Shown here one piece after another: positions 19,260 to 29,080 of a DNA stretch of 64,000 nt (position 1 is its first letter; the number at the start of each line of letters is the position of its first letter). The notes beneath the pieces were generated by a model that saw nothing but the letters and a program-made list of their open reading frames with translations, was not told the origin of the DNA and ran no database searches. Source of the stretch: Lachnospiraceae bacterium (GTDB lineage Bacteria > Bacillota > Clostridia > Lachnospirales > Lachnospiraceae); assembly GCA_016283775.1 (NCBI GenBank), contig JAEENL010000141.1, positions 1-64,000 on the forward strand. The letters run 5' to 3'. The position numbers were made by a program, and so were the translations under genes.

Positions 19260-21620
19260 ATGGCAGACAGACCTACCGGAAGACAGAGAAATGTGACAGG
19301 ACAGGGAACAGGCGCAAGCAGAAGAGGCAGTGGACTCGGCAGCGGACCGGTCGGCGGTGCGGGCGGCCACGGAGGCTTTGGAGGAGGAGCCGGCGGCTCG
19401 GGCGGCGGAAACGGCGGAGCAGGCGGAAACGGTACCAGAGGCTTCGGAGGCGGCGGACTTTTAAAGATCATACTCATAGCTGTGATCGTGCTTCTCGGAG
19501 GAGGCGCAGGACTCAAGTCGCTTCTCGGCGGTTTCTTCGGAAACTCCGGTGTGGGCGGTGAGATCGCAAACATCGCAGGAAACGCGCTGTCTGGCTTGAG
19601 CTCTAACATGATCGGAAGTCTGCTCGGCGGAAGCACAACATTCCAGACCGCAAACACCGACACAAACTGGGTCGACACTTCCGAAAGTGCAAGACGCGGT
19701 GTGCTCGACACGACTGTTGCCGAGGGCTCCCGTGCAAAATATACATCGATAAAGGGAAACGGGAACGATGTTGTAACGATCCTCGTATACCTTTGCGGTA
19801 CAGACCTTGAGAGCAGGAACGGCATGGCATCGAACGACCTTCGTGAGATGCTCAACGCAGACCTCAGCGATAAGGTAAACATCATCGTCTGCACCGGTGG
19901 ATGCAAGGGATGGAAGACTTCGGAAAGAGTTTCTTCCTCGCTTTATGTGGACAATACGACCACTCAGATCTACAAGGTGTCAAAGGGCAGCATCCAGTGC
20001 CTTGTGAGGGACAACGGAAGAAAAGCGATGACCGCTCCTTCCACGCTTTCCGATTTCATCAAGTGGGGTGTCGGAAATTACCCCGCAGACCGTTACGATC
20101 TCATTTTCTGGGATCACGGCGGCGGTTCCGTGACCGGTTACGGACATGACGAAAACTATTCATCCGAAGGCTCCATGGACCTTTCGGAGATTGACAAGGC
20201 CCTTACCGACGGCGGTGTCAAGTTTGATTTTGTGGGATTTGACGCATGTCTCATGGCAACACTTGAGACGGCTCTCATGCTCTCGGATCATGCGGATTAC
20301 CTCATAGCATCCGAAGAGACCGAGCCCGGAATAGGCTGGTACTATACAAACTGGCTCACAAAGCTTTCCGCAAACACCTCGATGCCCACCACCGAGATAG
20401 GAAAGAACATCATTGATGATTTCATAGCAAAATGTGACGAAAAGGGCTGCGGCAAGAAGACCACATTGTCTCTTGTCGACCTTGCGGAGCTTTCGCACAC
20501 CGTTCCTTCGGATTTCAGCGATTTCGCAAAGAATCTCTCCGCGCAGGTAAACCTCTCTTACAAGACGGTTTCCGATGCCCGCGCGGTGACAAAGGAATTC
20601 AGCGCAAACTCAAAGATAGACCAGGTCGACCTTGTCCATCTGGCACTTAACATAGGGACAAAGGAAGGCGTTGCTCTTGCCGACAGCATAAAGTCAGCGG
20701 TCAAGTACAACAGGACCAGCGACCAGATATGCAACGCATACGGCCTCAGCATCTATTTCCCGCAGAATCGTCCCGGAAATGTTAAAAAAGCAAAGAACCT
20801 CTACAGTAATATCGAAGGCATGGACAAGTCCTATTCGACAGCCATCCAGGGCTATGCGGACAAGCAGAGTGGTGGACAGTCCTCATCATCTGCGTTCGGA
20901 GGCACGGGAGACGCGCTCCAGTCGCTTTTGAGCCTTGCAGGTTCGTTTATGTCTTCCTCCGGAAAGAGCAAGGACGTGCCTGAAGACCAGTTTGACGGCA
21001 CCGTGCTTACCTGGACAAAGCAGAACGGCAAACATGTGATGGCGCTTTCCGAAAAGCAGTGGCAGCTTGTCCATGATCTTGAGATGAACCTCTTTGTGGA
21101 TGACGGCGAGGGTTATATTGATCTCGGACTTGACAATGTTTTTGATTTTACGGACGAGGGAGCGCTCATCGCTGACGAGAGCAGGGCATGGCTCACCGTG
21201 AACGGACAGTTTGTCGCATATTACCACGATGAGACCTATAACGACGGAAAGAACTACAGGATACTTGGGCATATTCCGGCTTTACTCAACGATTCACGCG
21301 TAAACTTGCAAGTTGTATTTGACAATCAGCACAAATCGGGTTATATTGCAGGTGCGACCTATGATTACAAAAACGGTGAGACCGAGACCATGTCAAAAGA
21401 CTTTATCGAGATAGAGGACGGCGACACCATCGATTTCCTTTGTGATTATTACACATACGGCGGCGCTTATCAGGACAGCTACAAGCTTGGCGACCGTCTG
21501 GTCGTAAACGGTGAACTGAAGGTTTCCGACGGTACGTTCGGCAATGAAAAGCTTGTCGTTACATATCGTTTCACGGATATCTACAACCAGACCTATTGGA
21601 GCGAAGGCTTTGCGGAGTGA
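19260..21620 (+). CDS. Clostripain-family (C11) cysteine peptidase-like membrane protein with Gly-rich N-terminus
   Basis: Start reassigned to ATG 19260 (SD GGGAGG); VTILVYLCGTDLESRNGMASNDLREML; DLIFWDHGGGSVTGYG; FDFVGFDACLMATLETA. Confidence 0.85.
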   Translation: MADRPTGRQRNVTGQGTGASRRGSGLGSGPVGGAGGHGGFGGGAGGSGGGNGGAGGNGTRGFGGGGLLKIILIAVIVLLGGGAGLKSLLGGFFGNSGVGGEIANIAGNALSGLSSNMIGSLLGGSTTFQTANTDTNWVDTSESARRGVLDTTVAEGSRAKYTSIKGNGNDVVTILVYLCGTDLESRNGMASNDLREMLNADLSDKVNIIVCTGGCKGWKTSERVSSSLYVDNTTTQIYKVSKGSIQCLVRDNGRKAMTAPSTLSDFIKWGVGNYPADRYDLIFWDHGGGSVTGYGHDENYSSEGSMDLSEIDKALTDGGVKFDFVGFDACLMATLETALMLSDHADYLIASEETEPGIGWYYTNWLTKLSANTSMPTTEIGKNIIDDFIAKCDEKGCGKKTTLSLVDLAELSHTVPSDFSDFAKNLSAQVNLSYKTVSDARAVTKEFSANSKIDQVDLVHLALNIGTKEGVALADSIKSAVKYNRTSDQICNAYGLSIYFPQNRPGNVKKAKNLYSNIEGMDKSYSTAIQGYADKQSGGQSSSSAFGGTGDALQSLLSLAGSFMSSSGKSKDVPEDQFDGTVLTWTKQNGKHVMALSEKQWQLVHDLEMNLFVDDGEGYIDLGLDNVFDFTDEGALIADESRAWLTVNGQFVAYYHDETYNDGKNYRILGHIPALLNDSRVNLQVVFDNQHKSGYIAGATYDYKNGETETMSKDFIEIEDGDTIDFLCDYYTYGGAYQDSYKLGDRLVVNGELKVSDGTFGNEKLVVTYRFTDIYNQTYWSEGFAE

Positions 21621-21666
21621 TCCGGCAGGCCTTTGCGGCACTTATTTCCGAAAAAGGAGGAACAAC

Positions 21667-21978
21667 ATGGTAAAGACTATCGGAGAACAAGAGTTTAATG
21701 AAGTGCTCAGCGCAGATATTGCTGTGGTAGACTTCTTTGCAACCTGGTGCGGTCCCTGCAAGATGCTCGGACCTGTATTGGAACAGCTCTCTGCTGATTA
21801 CGAGGGCAAGATAAGCTTTTTCAAGATCGATGTCGATGAGGCAGAAGAGACCGCTGCAAAATACGGTATCCAGAGCATTCCTGCCGTATTTGCTTTCAAG
21901 AAAGGCGAGCTCAGCTCAAAATCGGTGGGCTACAACGGAAGAGACGGTGTCAAGGCATTTCTTGATTCCCTGCTTTGA
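21667..21978 (+). CDS. trxA: Thioredoxin
   Basis: VVDFFATWCGPCKMLGPVLEQLS; start at ATG 21667 with SD AAAGGAGG. Confidence 0.95.
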   Translation: MVKTIGEQEFNEVLSADIAVVDFFATWCGPCKMLGPVLEQLSADYEGKISFFKIDVDEAEETAAKYGIQSIPAVFAFKKGELSSKSVGYNGRDGVKAFLDSLL

Positions 21979-22010
21979 TCCGCTTAAGACAATTTAAAAA
22001 GCAAAAAAAG

Positions 22011-22037
22011 AAGGCTCTGTGATCGTCACAGGGCCTT
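22011..22037. terminator. Terminator downstream of thioredoxin, convergent with GGDEF gene
   Basis: AAGGCTCTGTGA-TCG-TCACAGGGCCTT followed by T-run. Confidence 0.85.
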
Positions 22038-23939
22038 TTTTTCACTTTTTATCGAGCGTTTGTTCTTGTACATCTCTTCGTCGGCGCGTTTTAAGACGTC
22101 GGCTATCGATTCGTTTCTCGTTTTGTTGTCATATTCCGCAAAGCCGGAAGCCACAGAGATCATCTGTTCTATAGGCAGGGCGTCGTTGTTTATCGATTCC
22201 TCCACCATTTTCCGGAAATCCTGCATCAGGCTCTTTCTGCGGGTATAATCCTTACCCGTGAGCACAGCCAGGAATTCATCGCCTCCGATGCGGTAGACGG
22301 AGCTGAATTTGAACGTTTCGCAGATCTTCTGGCTGTTCCGTTTGATGTATTCGTCACCGGCTTCGTGGCCGAGCGAGTCGTTTATGGTCTTAAGGTTGTT
22401 CACATCAAACATCGCAAGAGCAAATTCGGTCCCTTCCGGTGTTTCCATCGCAACTTTAAGCTCATCGGTACGTATCGTCCAGGCATTCCGGCTCTTTACC
22501 ATTGTCAGCGGATCGCGCATCGACATGATGGTAAGCTCATGGTTGAGGAACGCCATGCTCTGGTCCTGGCGGAAAAATGTGAGCGAAGTGCTGAGATATT
22601 CCGCATATTTCCTGATGGAATGGTTTTCTATGATCTCGATCTTGTCGGTGAAAACCACGTAGCCTTGGGTGTAGCGGCCTTCGTGGATCGGAACGATTAT
22701 ATACAGCCTTGGCTCGTCGTTGCGGGTGTAGCCCGGGACGAGCTGAGTTCTTCTTACGGTGCGGTCATGTATGCGCTCGTTGTTCTTTATCGAGAACAGG
22801 ACTTCAAACTCATCGCTGTAGCCTTCGGAAAACATTTTGTTCGTGTTTTCGCGGATGGACGAGGAGAACATGGGGTCTATCAGGATGTGAAATGTGTCAC
22901 CCTCAACCGCATGGTCTTTTTCAAGGGCATCCGGCAATACTTCAAACAGTTCGTCAAGGTCTTTGCATGCCCTGATCGTGTTGTTGATCTTTGCGAGTTT
23001 TCTCTCAAACAGGTTTAATGCATTTGCAACCGCAAAAGCGTCACGACCCGCTGTGCGTCTCATGTGCTCTTTGAATTCCCCGCATCCGCATCCGCAGCTT
23101 TCGCCAAGCACAAGACTGCACTGGAGCTCGTTCTTTTTGGGACAGAATTTGCCCTCAAGGATATCGAGGATGACATTTCCGCCTTCCTCTCCGAGTTCGG
23201 TAAGGTGCTGGTCGACTGTGGTGAGTGCGGGATAAAAGATCTGTCCGGAATAGATGTTGTCAAAGCCGGTCACTTTGACATCTTCGGGCACACGGTATCC
23301 GTTTGCGTTGAGAGCGAGGATGACGGACATCGCGATGTTGTCGTCTACGCAGACAACGGCATCCGGGACCATATTTTTTTTGCACATTTCGTCCGCAAGG
23401 TCGTAGGCTCTGTTGTTATCGCGTTCGGTGTAGTAGACATCATCGTCGTACAGGATGATGTTGTGCTTTTCAAGAGTTTCGCTCACTGCGTTAAGGCGGA
23501 TGTTTGAGTCGCTGTCCTTTTTTCTCCCCGCAAAGTATGCAAAGCTCTTTGCGTTGTGGGCAGTGATCAGATGTTCACAGATGCTCGAAGCGCCGGAGTG
23601 ATTGTCGATGAGGATGGAGTAGGCGCCGTCAAGTTCCCTGCCCTGACATACGATGGGGATGCAGGCATTGTGGCAGCGGATGGTGATCTCTTCGATGATG
23701 TCGAGATAGTCAAGACGGTTTGCAAGCACTATTACTCCGTCAAATGTAGAAAAATCGGGCAGATTAAAGATGTTCATATCGCCCGTCTTGGTGTCGAGTG
23801 AATGATGAGGCGTCGCATAGGTAATGAAAAGAAACGCATCGGCGTGTCTTTTTGAAAGAGCCTTGCGTAAAGAATCGAGATATTGTGAAAGGATCGCAGT
23901 GTTCCAGCCTGATGAGAACACTGCAATGCGTTTGTTCAT
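22026..23939 (-). CDS. LacI/periplasmic-binding-type sensor domain fused to GGDEF diguanylate cyclase, no HTH
   Basis: N-terminal LacI-like sensor (DGVIVLANR...DAVVCVDDNIAMSVILALNANGYRVPEDVKVTGFDNI); C-terminal YRIGGDEFLAVLTG; no evident TM segment. Confidence 0.88.
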   Translation of the reverse strand: MNKRIAVFSSGWNTAILSQYLDSLRKALSKRHADAFLFITYATPHHSLDTKTGDMNIFNLPDFSTFDGVIVLANRLDYLDIIEEITIRCHNACIPIVCQGRELDGAYSILIDNHSGASSICEHLITAHNAKSFAYFAGRKKDSDSNIRLNAVSETLEKHNIILYDDDVYYTERDNNRAYDLADEMCKKNMVPDAVVCVDDNIAMSVILALNANGYRVPEDVKVTGFDNIYSGQIFYPALTTVDQHLTELGEEGGNVILDILEGKFCPKKNELQCSLVLGESCGCGCGEFKEHMRRTAGRDAFAVANALNLFERKLAKINNTIRACKDLDELFEVLPDALEKDHAVEGDTFHILIDPMFSSSIRENTNKMFSEGYSDEFEVLFSIKNNERIHDRTVRRTQLVPGYTRNDEPRLYIIVPIHEGRYTQGYVVFTDKIEIIENHSIRKYAEYLSTSLTFFRQDQSMAFLNHELTIMSMRDPLTMVKSRNAWTIRTDELKVAMETPEGTEFALAMFDVNNLKTINDSLGHEAGDEYIKRNSQKICETFKFSSVYRIGGDEFLAVLTGKDYTRRKSLMQDFRKMVEESINNDALPIEQMISVASGFAEYDNKTRNESIADVLKRADEEMYKNKRSIKSEKKAL

Positions 23940-24125
23940 TCCGAGCCTCCTCCGGGTGGGTAAAACGAGTTAGATTAATTCTATTATGTTTCTATCAGAA
24001 ATGCAAGAAATTCGAATACGATTTTATATATAGATAATTATTTAGAGTATTTTCAAAACAATTGGTTTAAAAATACATTTTAATCGGGTATAATCTCAAT
24101 ATGACATAAATTTACGGGGGAAGGT

Positions 24126-26195
24126 ATGAAAAATTTCAGATTCGGGGCGGATTATTATCCCGACCACTGGGAGCAGAAAACACCGGAAGAGACCGAAAAA
24201 CGTGTGCGTACAGACGCGGAGCTCATGCAAAAAGCGGGACTTAAGGTTGTAAGACTGGCGGAGTTTTCGTGGTACAAAATGGAGCCTGAAGAGGGAAAAT
24301 ATGATTTTTCATGGCTTGAAAAGGCAATCGAGATACTTGCTGAATACGGGATCGTGTCTGTTCTCGGCACGCCTACCGCAGCGCCGCCCGCATGGCTTGT
24401 GAGAAAGCATCCCGAGGTGCTTCCCAAAGGGCCTGACGGGATCGTGAGAAATTTCGGCGGACGCCACCATGACTGCCAGTCAAACCCGGTGTACCGTGAA
24501 TATGCAAAAAGAATTGTCACGCAGATGGCGCTTAAGTTCAAAGATAACCCGAAGGTTGCGGGCTGGCAGATAGACAACGAATTCGGAAACAGTCATTGGG
24601 ACCTTTGCATGTGCGACAGCTGCAGGGCATCATTCCAAAAATGGCTTAAAAAGAGATATGGTAATGTGGAGCGGCTGAACCGCGCGTGGGGTACGCATTT
24701 CTGGAGCCAGGGATACAATGATTTTTCCGAGGTATTCCCACCCGTAAAGACACCTTGCGGAGCAAATCCGTCGCAGGTCCTCGACTGGAAGAGGTTTCAT
24801 TCCGACCTTATCTGCGATTTTTCGCTCGACCAGACAAGGATAATCAGGGAGATATGCCCCAAGTCGCAGTTCATCACGCACAACTGCATGGGCTTTTCAG
24901 ACATAGTGAGCTATTACGACCTTTCAGAGCAGCTGGATTTTGTGTCCCACGATCTTTATCCCGGCGGTTACTGGAGAGGGAGAGACCTGACGCCGTCGGA
25001 GATCGCATCGGAGCTTGACGGAATAAGAGGAGTAAACGGCAGTAATTTCTGGATAATGGAGCAGCAGTGCTCTGTTACGGGATGGGAAAATATGGGCAGA
25101 GCTCCGAAGCCCGGACAGATACCGCTTTGGGCAGTGGATTCCGTTGCTCATGGAGCAGATACGGTGGTGTTTTTCAGATGGAGAAGCTGCACGGCGGGCA
25201 CCGAGCAGTACTGGCACGGCATTTTGCCGCATTCCGGGATCCCCGGCCGCGCTTATGACGAGATACAAAAGCTCACAGCAGATATGACGCCTGTCATGGA
25301 ACGCATGGAAAGCGCGCTTCCCGAGGCAAAAGTCGCAATAGTCCGCTCCTACGAACAGGGCTGGGCGTTTCAGGCACAGCCGAATGTGCCGGGGCTTGAC
25401 TATTACGGGCAGCTGATAAAGTATCACAAGGCCTTTTATGACAGAGACATTCCTGTCGACTTTATCGGAGAGGATGCCGATCTTTCGGCCTATGACCTTG
25501 TGATCGCGCCGCTTCAGTACCTTTCCGACGAAGGACTTGCGGAAAAGTATGATGCTTATGTGAAGGCAGGTGGAAATCTTGTCCTCACGATGCGCTCAGG
25601 AGTAAAAGACCGTGACAACATCTGCGACGACTCGCGTTCCCTTCCGGGAGTGTTTGCAAACCTGCTCGGAATCAGCATCACAGAGTACGATCCGCTAGGA
25701 AGAGCACGTGTTCCCATCAGTTTTTCGACGGATTGTGGAAAAGTTTCAGATTTCCACTCCGCCCCTGTGGAAATCTTAGCGGAAAAATGGGCGGATGTTG
25801 TTACATGTGACACAGCGGAAGCCGTCGCAGGATACTCGGGCGAGTGGTATGCGGGACAGCCAGCGATCACAGTAAATATGCGGGGTTTGGGCACGGCATG
25901 GTATGTCGGTACCGAGCCTGATGAGAATGCGCTTAATGAACTCATATCAGTGATTGTGGAAAAAACCCACATTTTGGGGAAAAACTCTGTCAAGATAACA
26001 CATTCTGTGGGAGTTGAAGTGACATCGCGCGTGAAAAACGGCGTAAAATGGTGGTTTGTGCTGAACCACACAGGAGACGTGCAGCAGATATCCGTTCCCG
26101 AAAGTCTGAAAAAAGAAGCCGGAAGTATTGAGGACGGAAAGCTCAAACCGTACGGATATGCTGTTTTCAGCGGTCCTTCGGACATTGAGAAATAA
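24126..26195 (+). CDS. GH42 beta-galactosidase
   Basis: FRFGADYYPDHWEQKT; GWQIDNEFGNS; NFWIMEQQCSVTGWENMG; VVFFRWRSCTAGTEQYWHGILPH. Confidence 0.92.
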   Translation: MKNFRFGADYYPDHWEQKTPEETEKRVRTDAELMQKAGLKVVRLAEFSWYKMEPEEGKYDFSWLEKAIEILAEYGIVSVLGTPTAAPPAWLVRKHPEVLPKGPDGIVRNFGGRHHDCQSNPVYREYAKRIVTQMALKFKDNPKVAGWQIDNEFGNSHWDLCMCDSCRASFQKWLKKRYGNVERLNRAWGTHFWSQGYNDFSEVFPPVKTPCGANPSQVLDWKRFHSDLICDFSLDQTRIIREICPKSQFITHNCMGFSDIVSYYDLSEQLDFVSHDLYPGGYWRGRDLTPSEIASELDGIRGVNGSNFWIMEQQCSVTGWENMGRAPKPGQIPLWAVDSVAHGADTVVFFRWRSCTAGTEQYWHGILPHSGIPGRAYDEIQKLTADMTPVMERMESALPEAKVAIVRSYEQGWAFQAQPNVPGLDYYGQLIKYHKAFYDRDIPVDFIGEDADLSAYDLVIAPLQYLSDEGLAEKYDAYVKAGGNLVLTMRSGVKDRDNICDDSRSLPGVFANLLGISITEYDPLGRARVPISFSTDCGKVSDFHSAPVEILAEKWADVVTCDTAEAVAGYSGEWYAGQPAITVNMRGLGTAWYVGTEPDENALNELISVIVEKTHILGKNSVKITHSVGVEVTSRVKNGVKWWFVLNHTGDVQQISVPESLKKEAGSIEDGKLKPYGYAVFSGPSDIEK

Positions 26196-26237
26196 GGGTT
26201 TACAATATAAACAAAATGATGAGGAGGCTCTTTTGTT

Positions 26238-27659
26238 ATGAAACTTAAACTGAATTACAAGAGAACGGCACTGATAGGATTTGCGTTTTTCGGGATCCTG
26301 CTGCTCTGGCAGGTATACGATTCGTGGTGTCCCACATTCCTTACGGACATTTTTGCAAGAAGGATGTACGGGATATCTTCCGCTGAGCTGAAAGCCGGAG
26401 GAGATGAGGCAAAGATCCTTAACGTGCAGTGGCTTGTAGGTATCATCATGGCGTGTGACAATCTTGCGGCGCTCATACTGCTCCCGATATTTGGAAATCT
26501 TTCGGACAGGACAAAGACACCGATAGGAAAACGTATGCCGTTCATCCTTACAGGAACCTTTGTTGCGGCTGTGGCGTTCCCGTTCATCCCGCTTTTCTTC
26601 CACTACAACAACATTGCCGGAATGGTAGCGATGATGGCGATCGTCCTCATCTTCATGATGATGTACAGAAACCCCGCAGTGTCGCTGATGCCTGACATTA
26701 CGCCGAAGCCTCTTCGCGCAAAGGCAAACGGCATCATCAACATCATGGGCTATTTCGGAGGAGCATTTGCCACGGTACTCGGCATTTTCATGGTGCTCTC
26801 GGACTATATCAATGCGGCGGATGAAGCAAGAAATGTATGGACCATAGAGCTTCCTTTCATCATCGCTTCCGTCCTCATGGTGATCTCGGCTCTGGTGCTT
26901 TTCTTCACCATCAAGGAAAACAAGCTCGAAGAAGAGATGAAGGCAGAGCTTGAAGAGGGCGAGCGTCAGGCGGCGGTCGAGACTCCCGTGGATGACGACA
27001 AGCCTATGAGCGATGCGAACAAGCGTATGCTTTTTGCGATCCTCGGCGCGGAATTCCTTTGGTTCATGGCTGACAACGCCATCGGTACCTATATCGGAAA
27101 CTATGTCATCTATTACCTTAAATCCGTTTCTTCGTCCACGATGTATCTCACGATAATCGGTGGTGTCGCATCTGTTGCGGGCTTTGCCGTTGCGGGTTCG
27201 ATCGCTGACAAGATCGGCAGGAAATGGACCATCAGCACAGGCCTCGGTGTAACATTCATCGCGCTCGTCATCATGTGCTTTGTGGCGCCCACAGAAGTTG
27301 TGACCGGAAAGAACGGAGAGTATTCATTCCCTGTCGTGCTCTTTGTGGTATGGGCCATCAAGGGCTTCGGAATGGCGCTTGTACACAACTGCTCGTTCCC
27401 GATGGTCGTAGAGCTCTGCTCGTCAAAGAAGATCGGAAAGTTCACAGGATTTTACTATACTGCCAGCATGTCGGCGCAGACAGTCACTCCCATCCTTCTT
27501 GGTCTTTTGTTCAACATGACGGGAGTATGGCGCGCGCTTCCTATCTATTCCTCGATACTTATCGTGCTCAGCTGCATCGTGTTTACCACGCTCGTAAAAA
27601 ATATCAAGGCGAAAAAGGTGCAGAATGCAAAGGGGCTTGAAGCCATAGACGGAGACTGA
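26238..27659 (+). CDS. GPH-family sugar:cation symporter (MFS)
   Basis: About 12 TM; FGNLSDRTKTPIGKRMPFIL motif; position downstream of GH42. Confidence 0.85.
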   Translation: MKLKLNYKRTALIGFAFFGILLLWQVYDSWCPTFLTDIFARRMYGISSAELKAGGDEAKILNVQWLVGIIMACDNLAALILLPIFGNLSDRTKTPIGKRMPFILTGTFVAAVAFPFIPLFFHYNNIAGMVAMMAIVLIFMMMYRNPAVSLMPDITPKPLRAKANGIINIMGYFGGAFATVLGIFMVLSDYINAADEARNVWTIELPFIIASVLMVISALVLFFTIKENKLEEEMKAELEEGERQAAVETPVDDDKPMSDANKRMLFAILGAEFLWFMADNAIGTYIGNYVIYYLKSVSSSTMYLTIIGGVASVAGFAVAGSIADKIGRKWTISTGLGVTFIALVIMCFVAPTEVVTGKNGEYSFPVVLFVVWAIKGFGMALVHNCSFPMVVELCSSKKIGKFTGFYYTASMSAQTVTPILLGLLFNMTGVWRALPIYSSILIVLSCIVFTTLVKNIKAKKVQNAKGLEAIDGD

Positions 27660-27698
27660 TGCCGGCGGGAACTGCGAAGCGGAAAGGCGTGAACGGAT

Positions 27699-28529
27699 AT
27701 GTCAATTCTTTCGTTTATAATCAAAAAGGCCGCTCCGGTGCCGAAAATAGAGAATTTTGATTCTTATCTTTTTGTGGGACCGCATCCCGATGATATAGAA
27801 ATAGGCGCGGGCGCAACTGCCGCAAAGCTTGCCACCGCAGGCAAAAAAGTGACGTTCCTTGTCTGTCTTGACGGTAGATTCGGACTTGAAAACGCAGGAC
27901 CGTCAATGACTTGGGAAAAACTGATCGATGTGAGAAAAGAGGAAGCGGTGAGATCTGCAGCTGCCCTCGGGGTCACCGATGTGAGATTCCTCGGGCTTTG
28001 TGACGGAGGGTTTTATAAGACCGGACTCGGATGGGAAGATTGGGGAGATATTTCGAAAACCTCGGACGGAGAGAGCAGCGATACGCTGTTTTCCATGATC
28101 GCCCGTGTTGTCGGTGAAGTAAAGCCGGATGTTGTTTTTGCTCCCGATCCCGATGTCATAAGCGAATGCCACACCGACCACAAAAATGTCGGAGAATGCG
28201 TGAAGCGTCTGGCCTTTTTTGCTCCGTTCAAGGAGATCATGCGGCGATACGGTGCAGGATCTGCCGATGTCAAAGCTGTCGCCTTTTATATGACATCGCG
28301 GGTTAACCGTACCGTAAAGACAAAGGGGCTTTTGACAAAGCAGCTGGACGCGCTGTTTTCCTGCCACAAGAGCCAATATCCGGACGGCTGCGCCGATAAG
28401 GATTCGATAGCGCTTTATCTGAAACTCAGGTCGGCATATTACGGGTTGAAAAGTTTTTCTTCCGCCGCGGAGGGCTTTCGCGTGCTCGGACGCACGCAGA
28501 TGCATTGCCTTCCCGAAGCCGGAGAATAA
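27699..28529 (+). CDS. PIG-L-family (LmbE-like) deacetylase
   Basis: FVGPHPDDIEIGAGATAAKLA metal-binding motif; DVRKEEAVRSAAALGV; ECHTDHKNVG. Confidence 0.88.
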   Translation: MSILSFIIKKAAPVPKIENFDSYLFVGPHPDDIEIGAGATAAKLATAGKKVTFLVCLDGRFGLENAGPSMTWEKLIDVRKEEAVRSAAALGVTDVRFLGLCDGGFYKTGLGWEDWGDISKTSDGESSDTLFSMIARVVGEVKPDVVFAPDPDVISECHTDHKNVGECVKRLAFFAPFKEIMRRYGAGSADVKAVAFYMTSRVNRTVKTKGLLTKQLDALFSCHKSQYPDGCADKDSIALYLKLRSAYYGLKSFSSAAEGFRVLGRTQMHCLPEAGE

Positions 28530-28556
28530 GGCGGCAACGGTTTATTTTTCCTTAAC

Positions 28557-28585
28557 TTGACTTTTCATGACAGTGATGTTATCAT
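28557..28585 (+). promoter_or_regulatory. Sigma-A promoter of nitrogenase-like operon
   Basis: TTGACT-N17-TATCAT. Confidence 0.65.
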
Positions 28586-28591
28586 ACGGCT

Positions 28592-28725
28592 GTTTCTGAC
28601 ACTGAAATCACAGCACGAGCGGATTAAAGTGAAAGATCGGTCTAAACGCAAGTTCATCGGGAGAGATCCCGGTATATTGTAATGCATTTTCGGCTGTATC
28701 TTTCAGGATACAGCCTTTTTGTTTT
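28592..28725 (+). ncRNA. Structured 5' leader ending in an intrinsic terminator, candidate attenuator or riboswitch of unassigned class
   Basis: CGGGA-GAGA-TCCCG hairpin (28658-28671) and terminator GGCTGTATC-TTTCAG-GATACAGCC-TTTTT (28692-28720); alternative ACAGC (28610-28614) can pair with the terminator 5' arm. Confidence 0.6.
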
Positions 28726-28795
28726 ACATGAGTTCACATTGCGCGAGATATGGTCGTTTCATGTACCTGCGCTTACGGGCGGAAAGGAGATGCAG

Positions 28796-29053
28796 ATGAA
28801 AAAAAGAGTGGCAGTGATATCGGTCATCGTGGAAAACGCCGAGTCGGTCGAAGAACTGAACAGGCTTCTTTCCACATGCCGCGAAGAGATCATCGGAAGG
28901 ATGGGTATACCTTATCGTGAAAAGAAGGTCAGCCTCATCAGTGTTGCGATCGATGCTCCCGAGGACACCATCAACGCACTCACGGGAAAGATCGGACGCC
29001 TTCCGGGTGTCAGTGCCAAGACCAACTATTCAAATATCATCACGGAGTGCTGA
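28796..29053 (+). CDS. TM1266-family (iron-only hydrogenase system putative regulator) ACT/CopG-like small protein
   Basis: MKKRVAVISVIVENAESVEELNRLLSTCREEIIGRMGIPYREKKVSLISVAIDAPEDTINALTGKIGRLPGVSAKTNYSNI; SD GGAAAGGAG. Confidence 0.8.
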   Translation: MKKRVAVISVIVENAESVEELNRLLSTCREEIIGRMGIPYREKKVSLISVAIDAPEDTINALTGKIGRLPGVSAKTNYSNIITEC

Positions 29054-29080
29054 AGCCTCCTGTAAAGGAAAGGAAAAATC

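Noticed and set aside
18767-19906. 379-aa minus-strand ORF
   Set aside because: Antisense to degV and the Gly-rich N-terminus of the C11 peptidase; the poly-Pro stretch is simply the complement of Gly codons.
22365-23018. 217-aa plus-strand ORF and neighbours inside the GGDEF gene
   Set aside because: Antisense to a well-supported LacI-GGDEF coding region; no SD or family signature.
28550-28725. Known riboswitch classes (SAM-I, TPP, cobalamin, Moco, c-di-GMP, THF) for the operon leader
   Set aside because: The signature sequences I remember for these classes are not visible; left unassigned pending an Infernal/Rfam scan.
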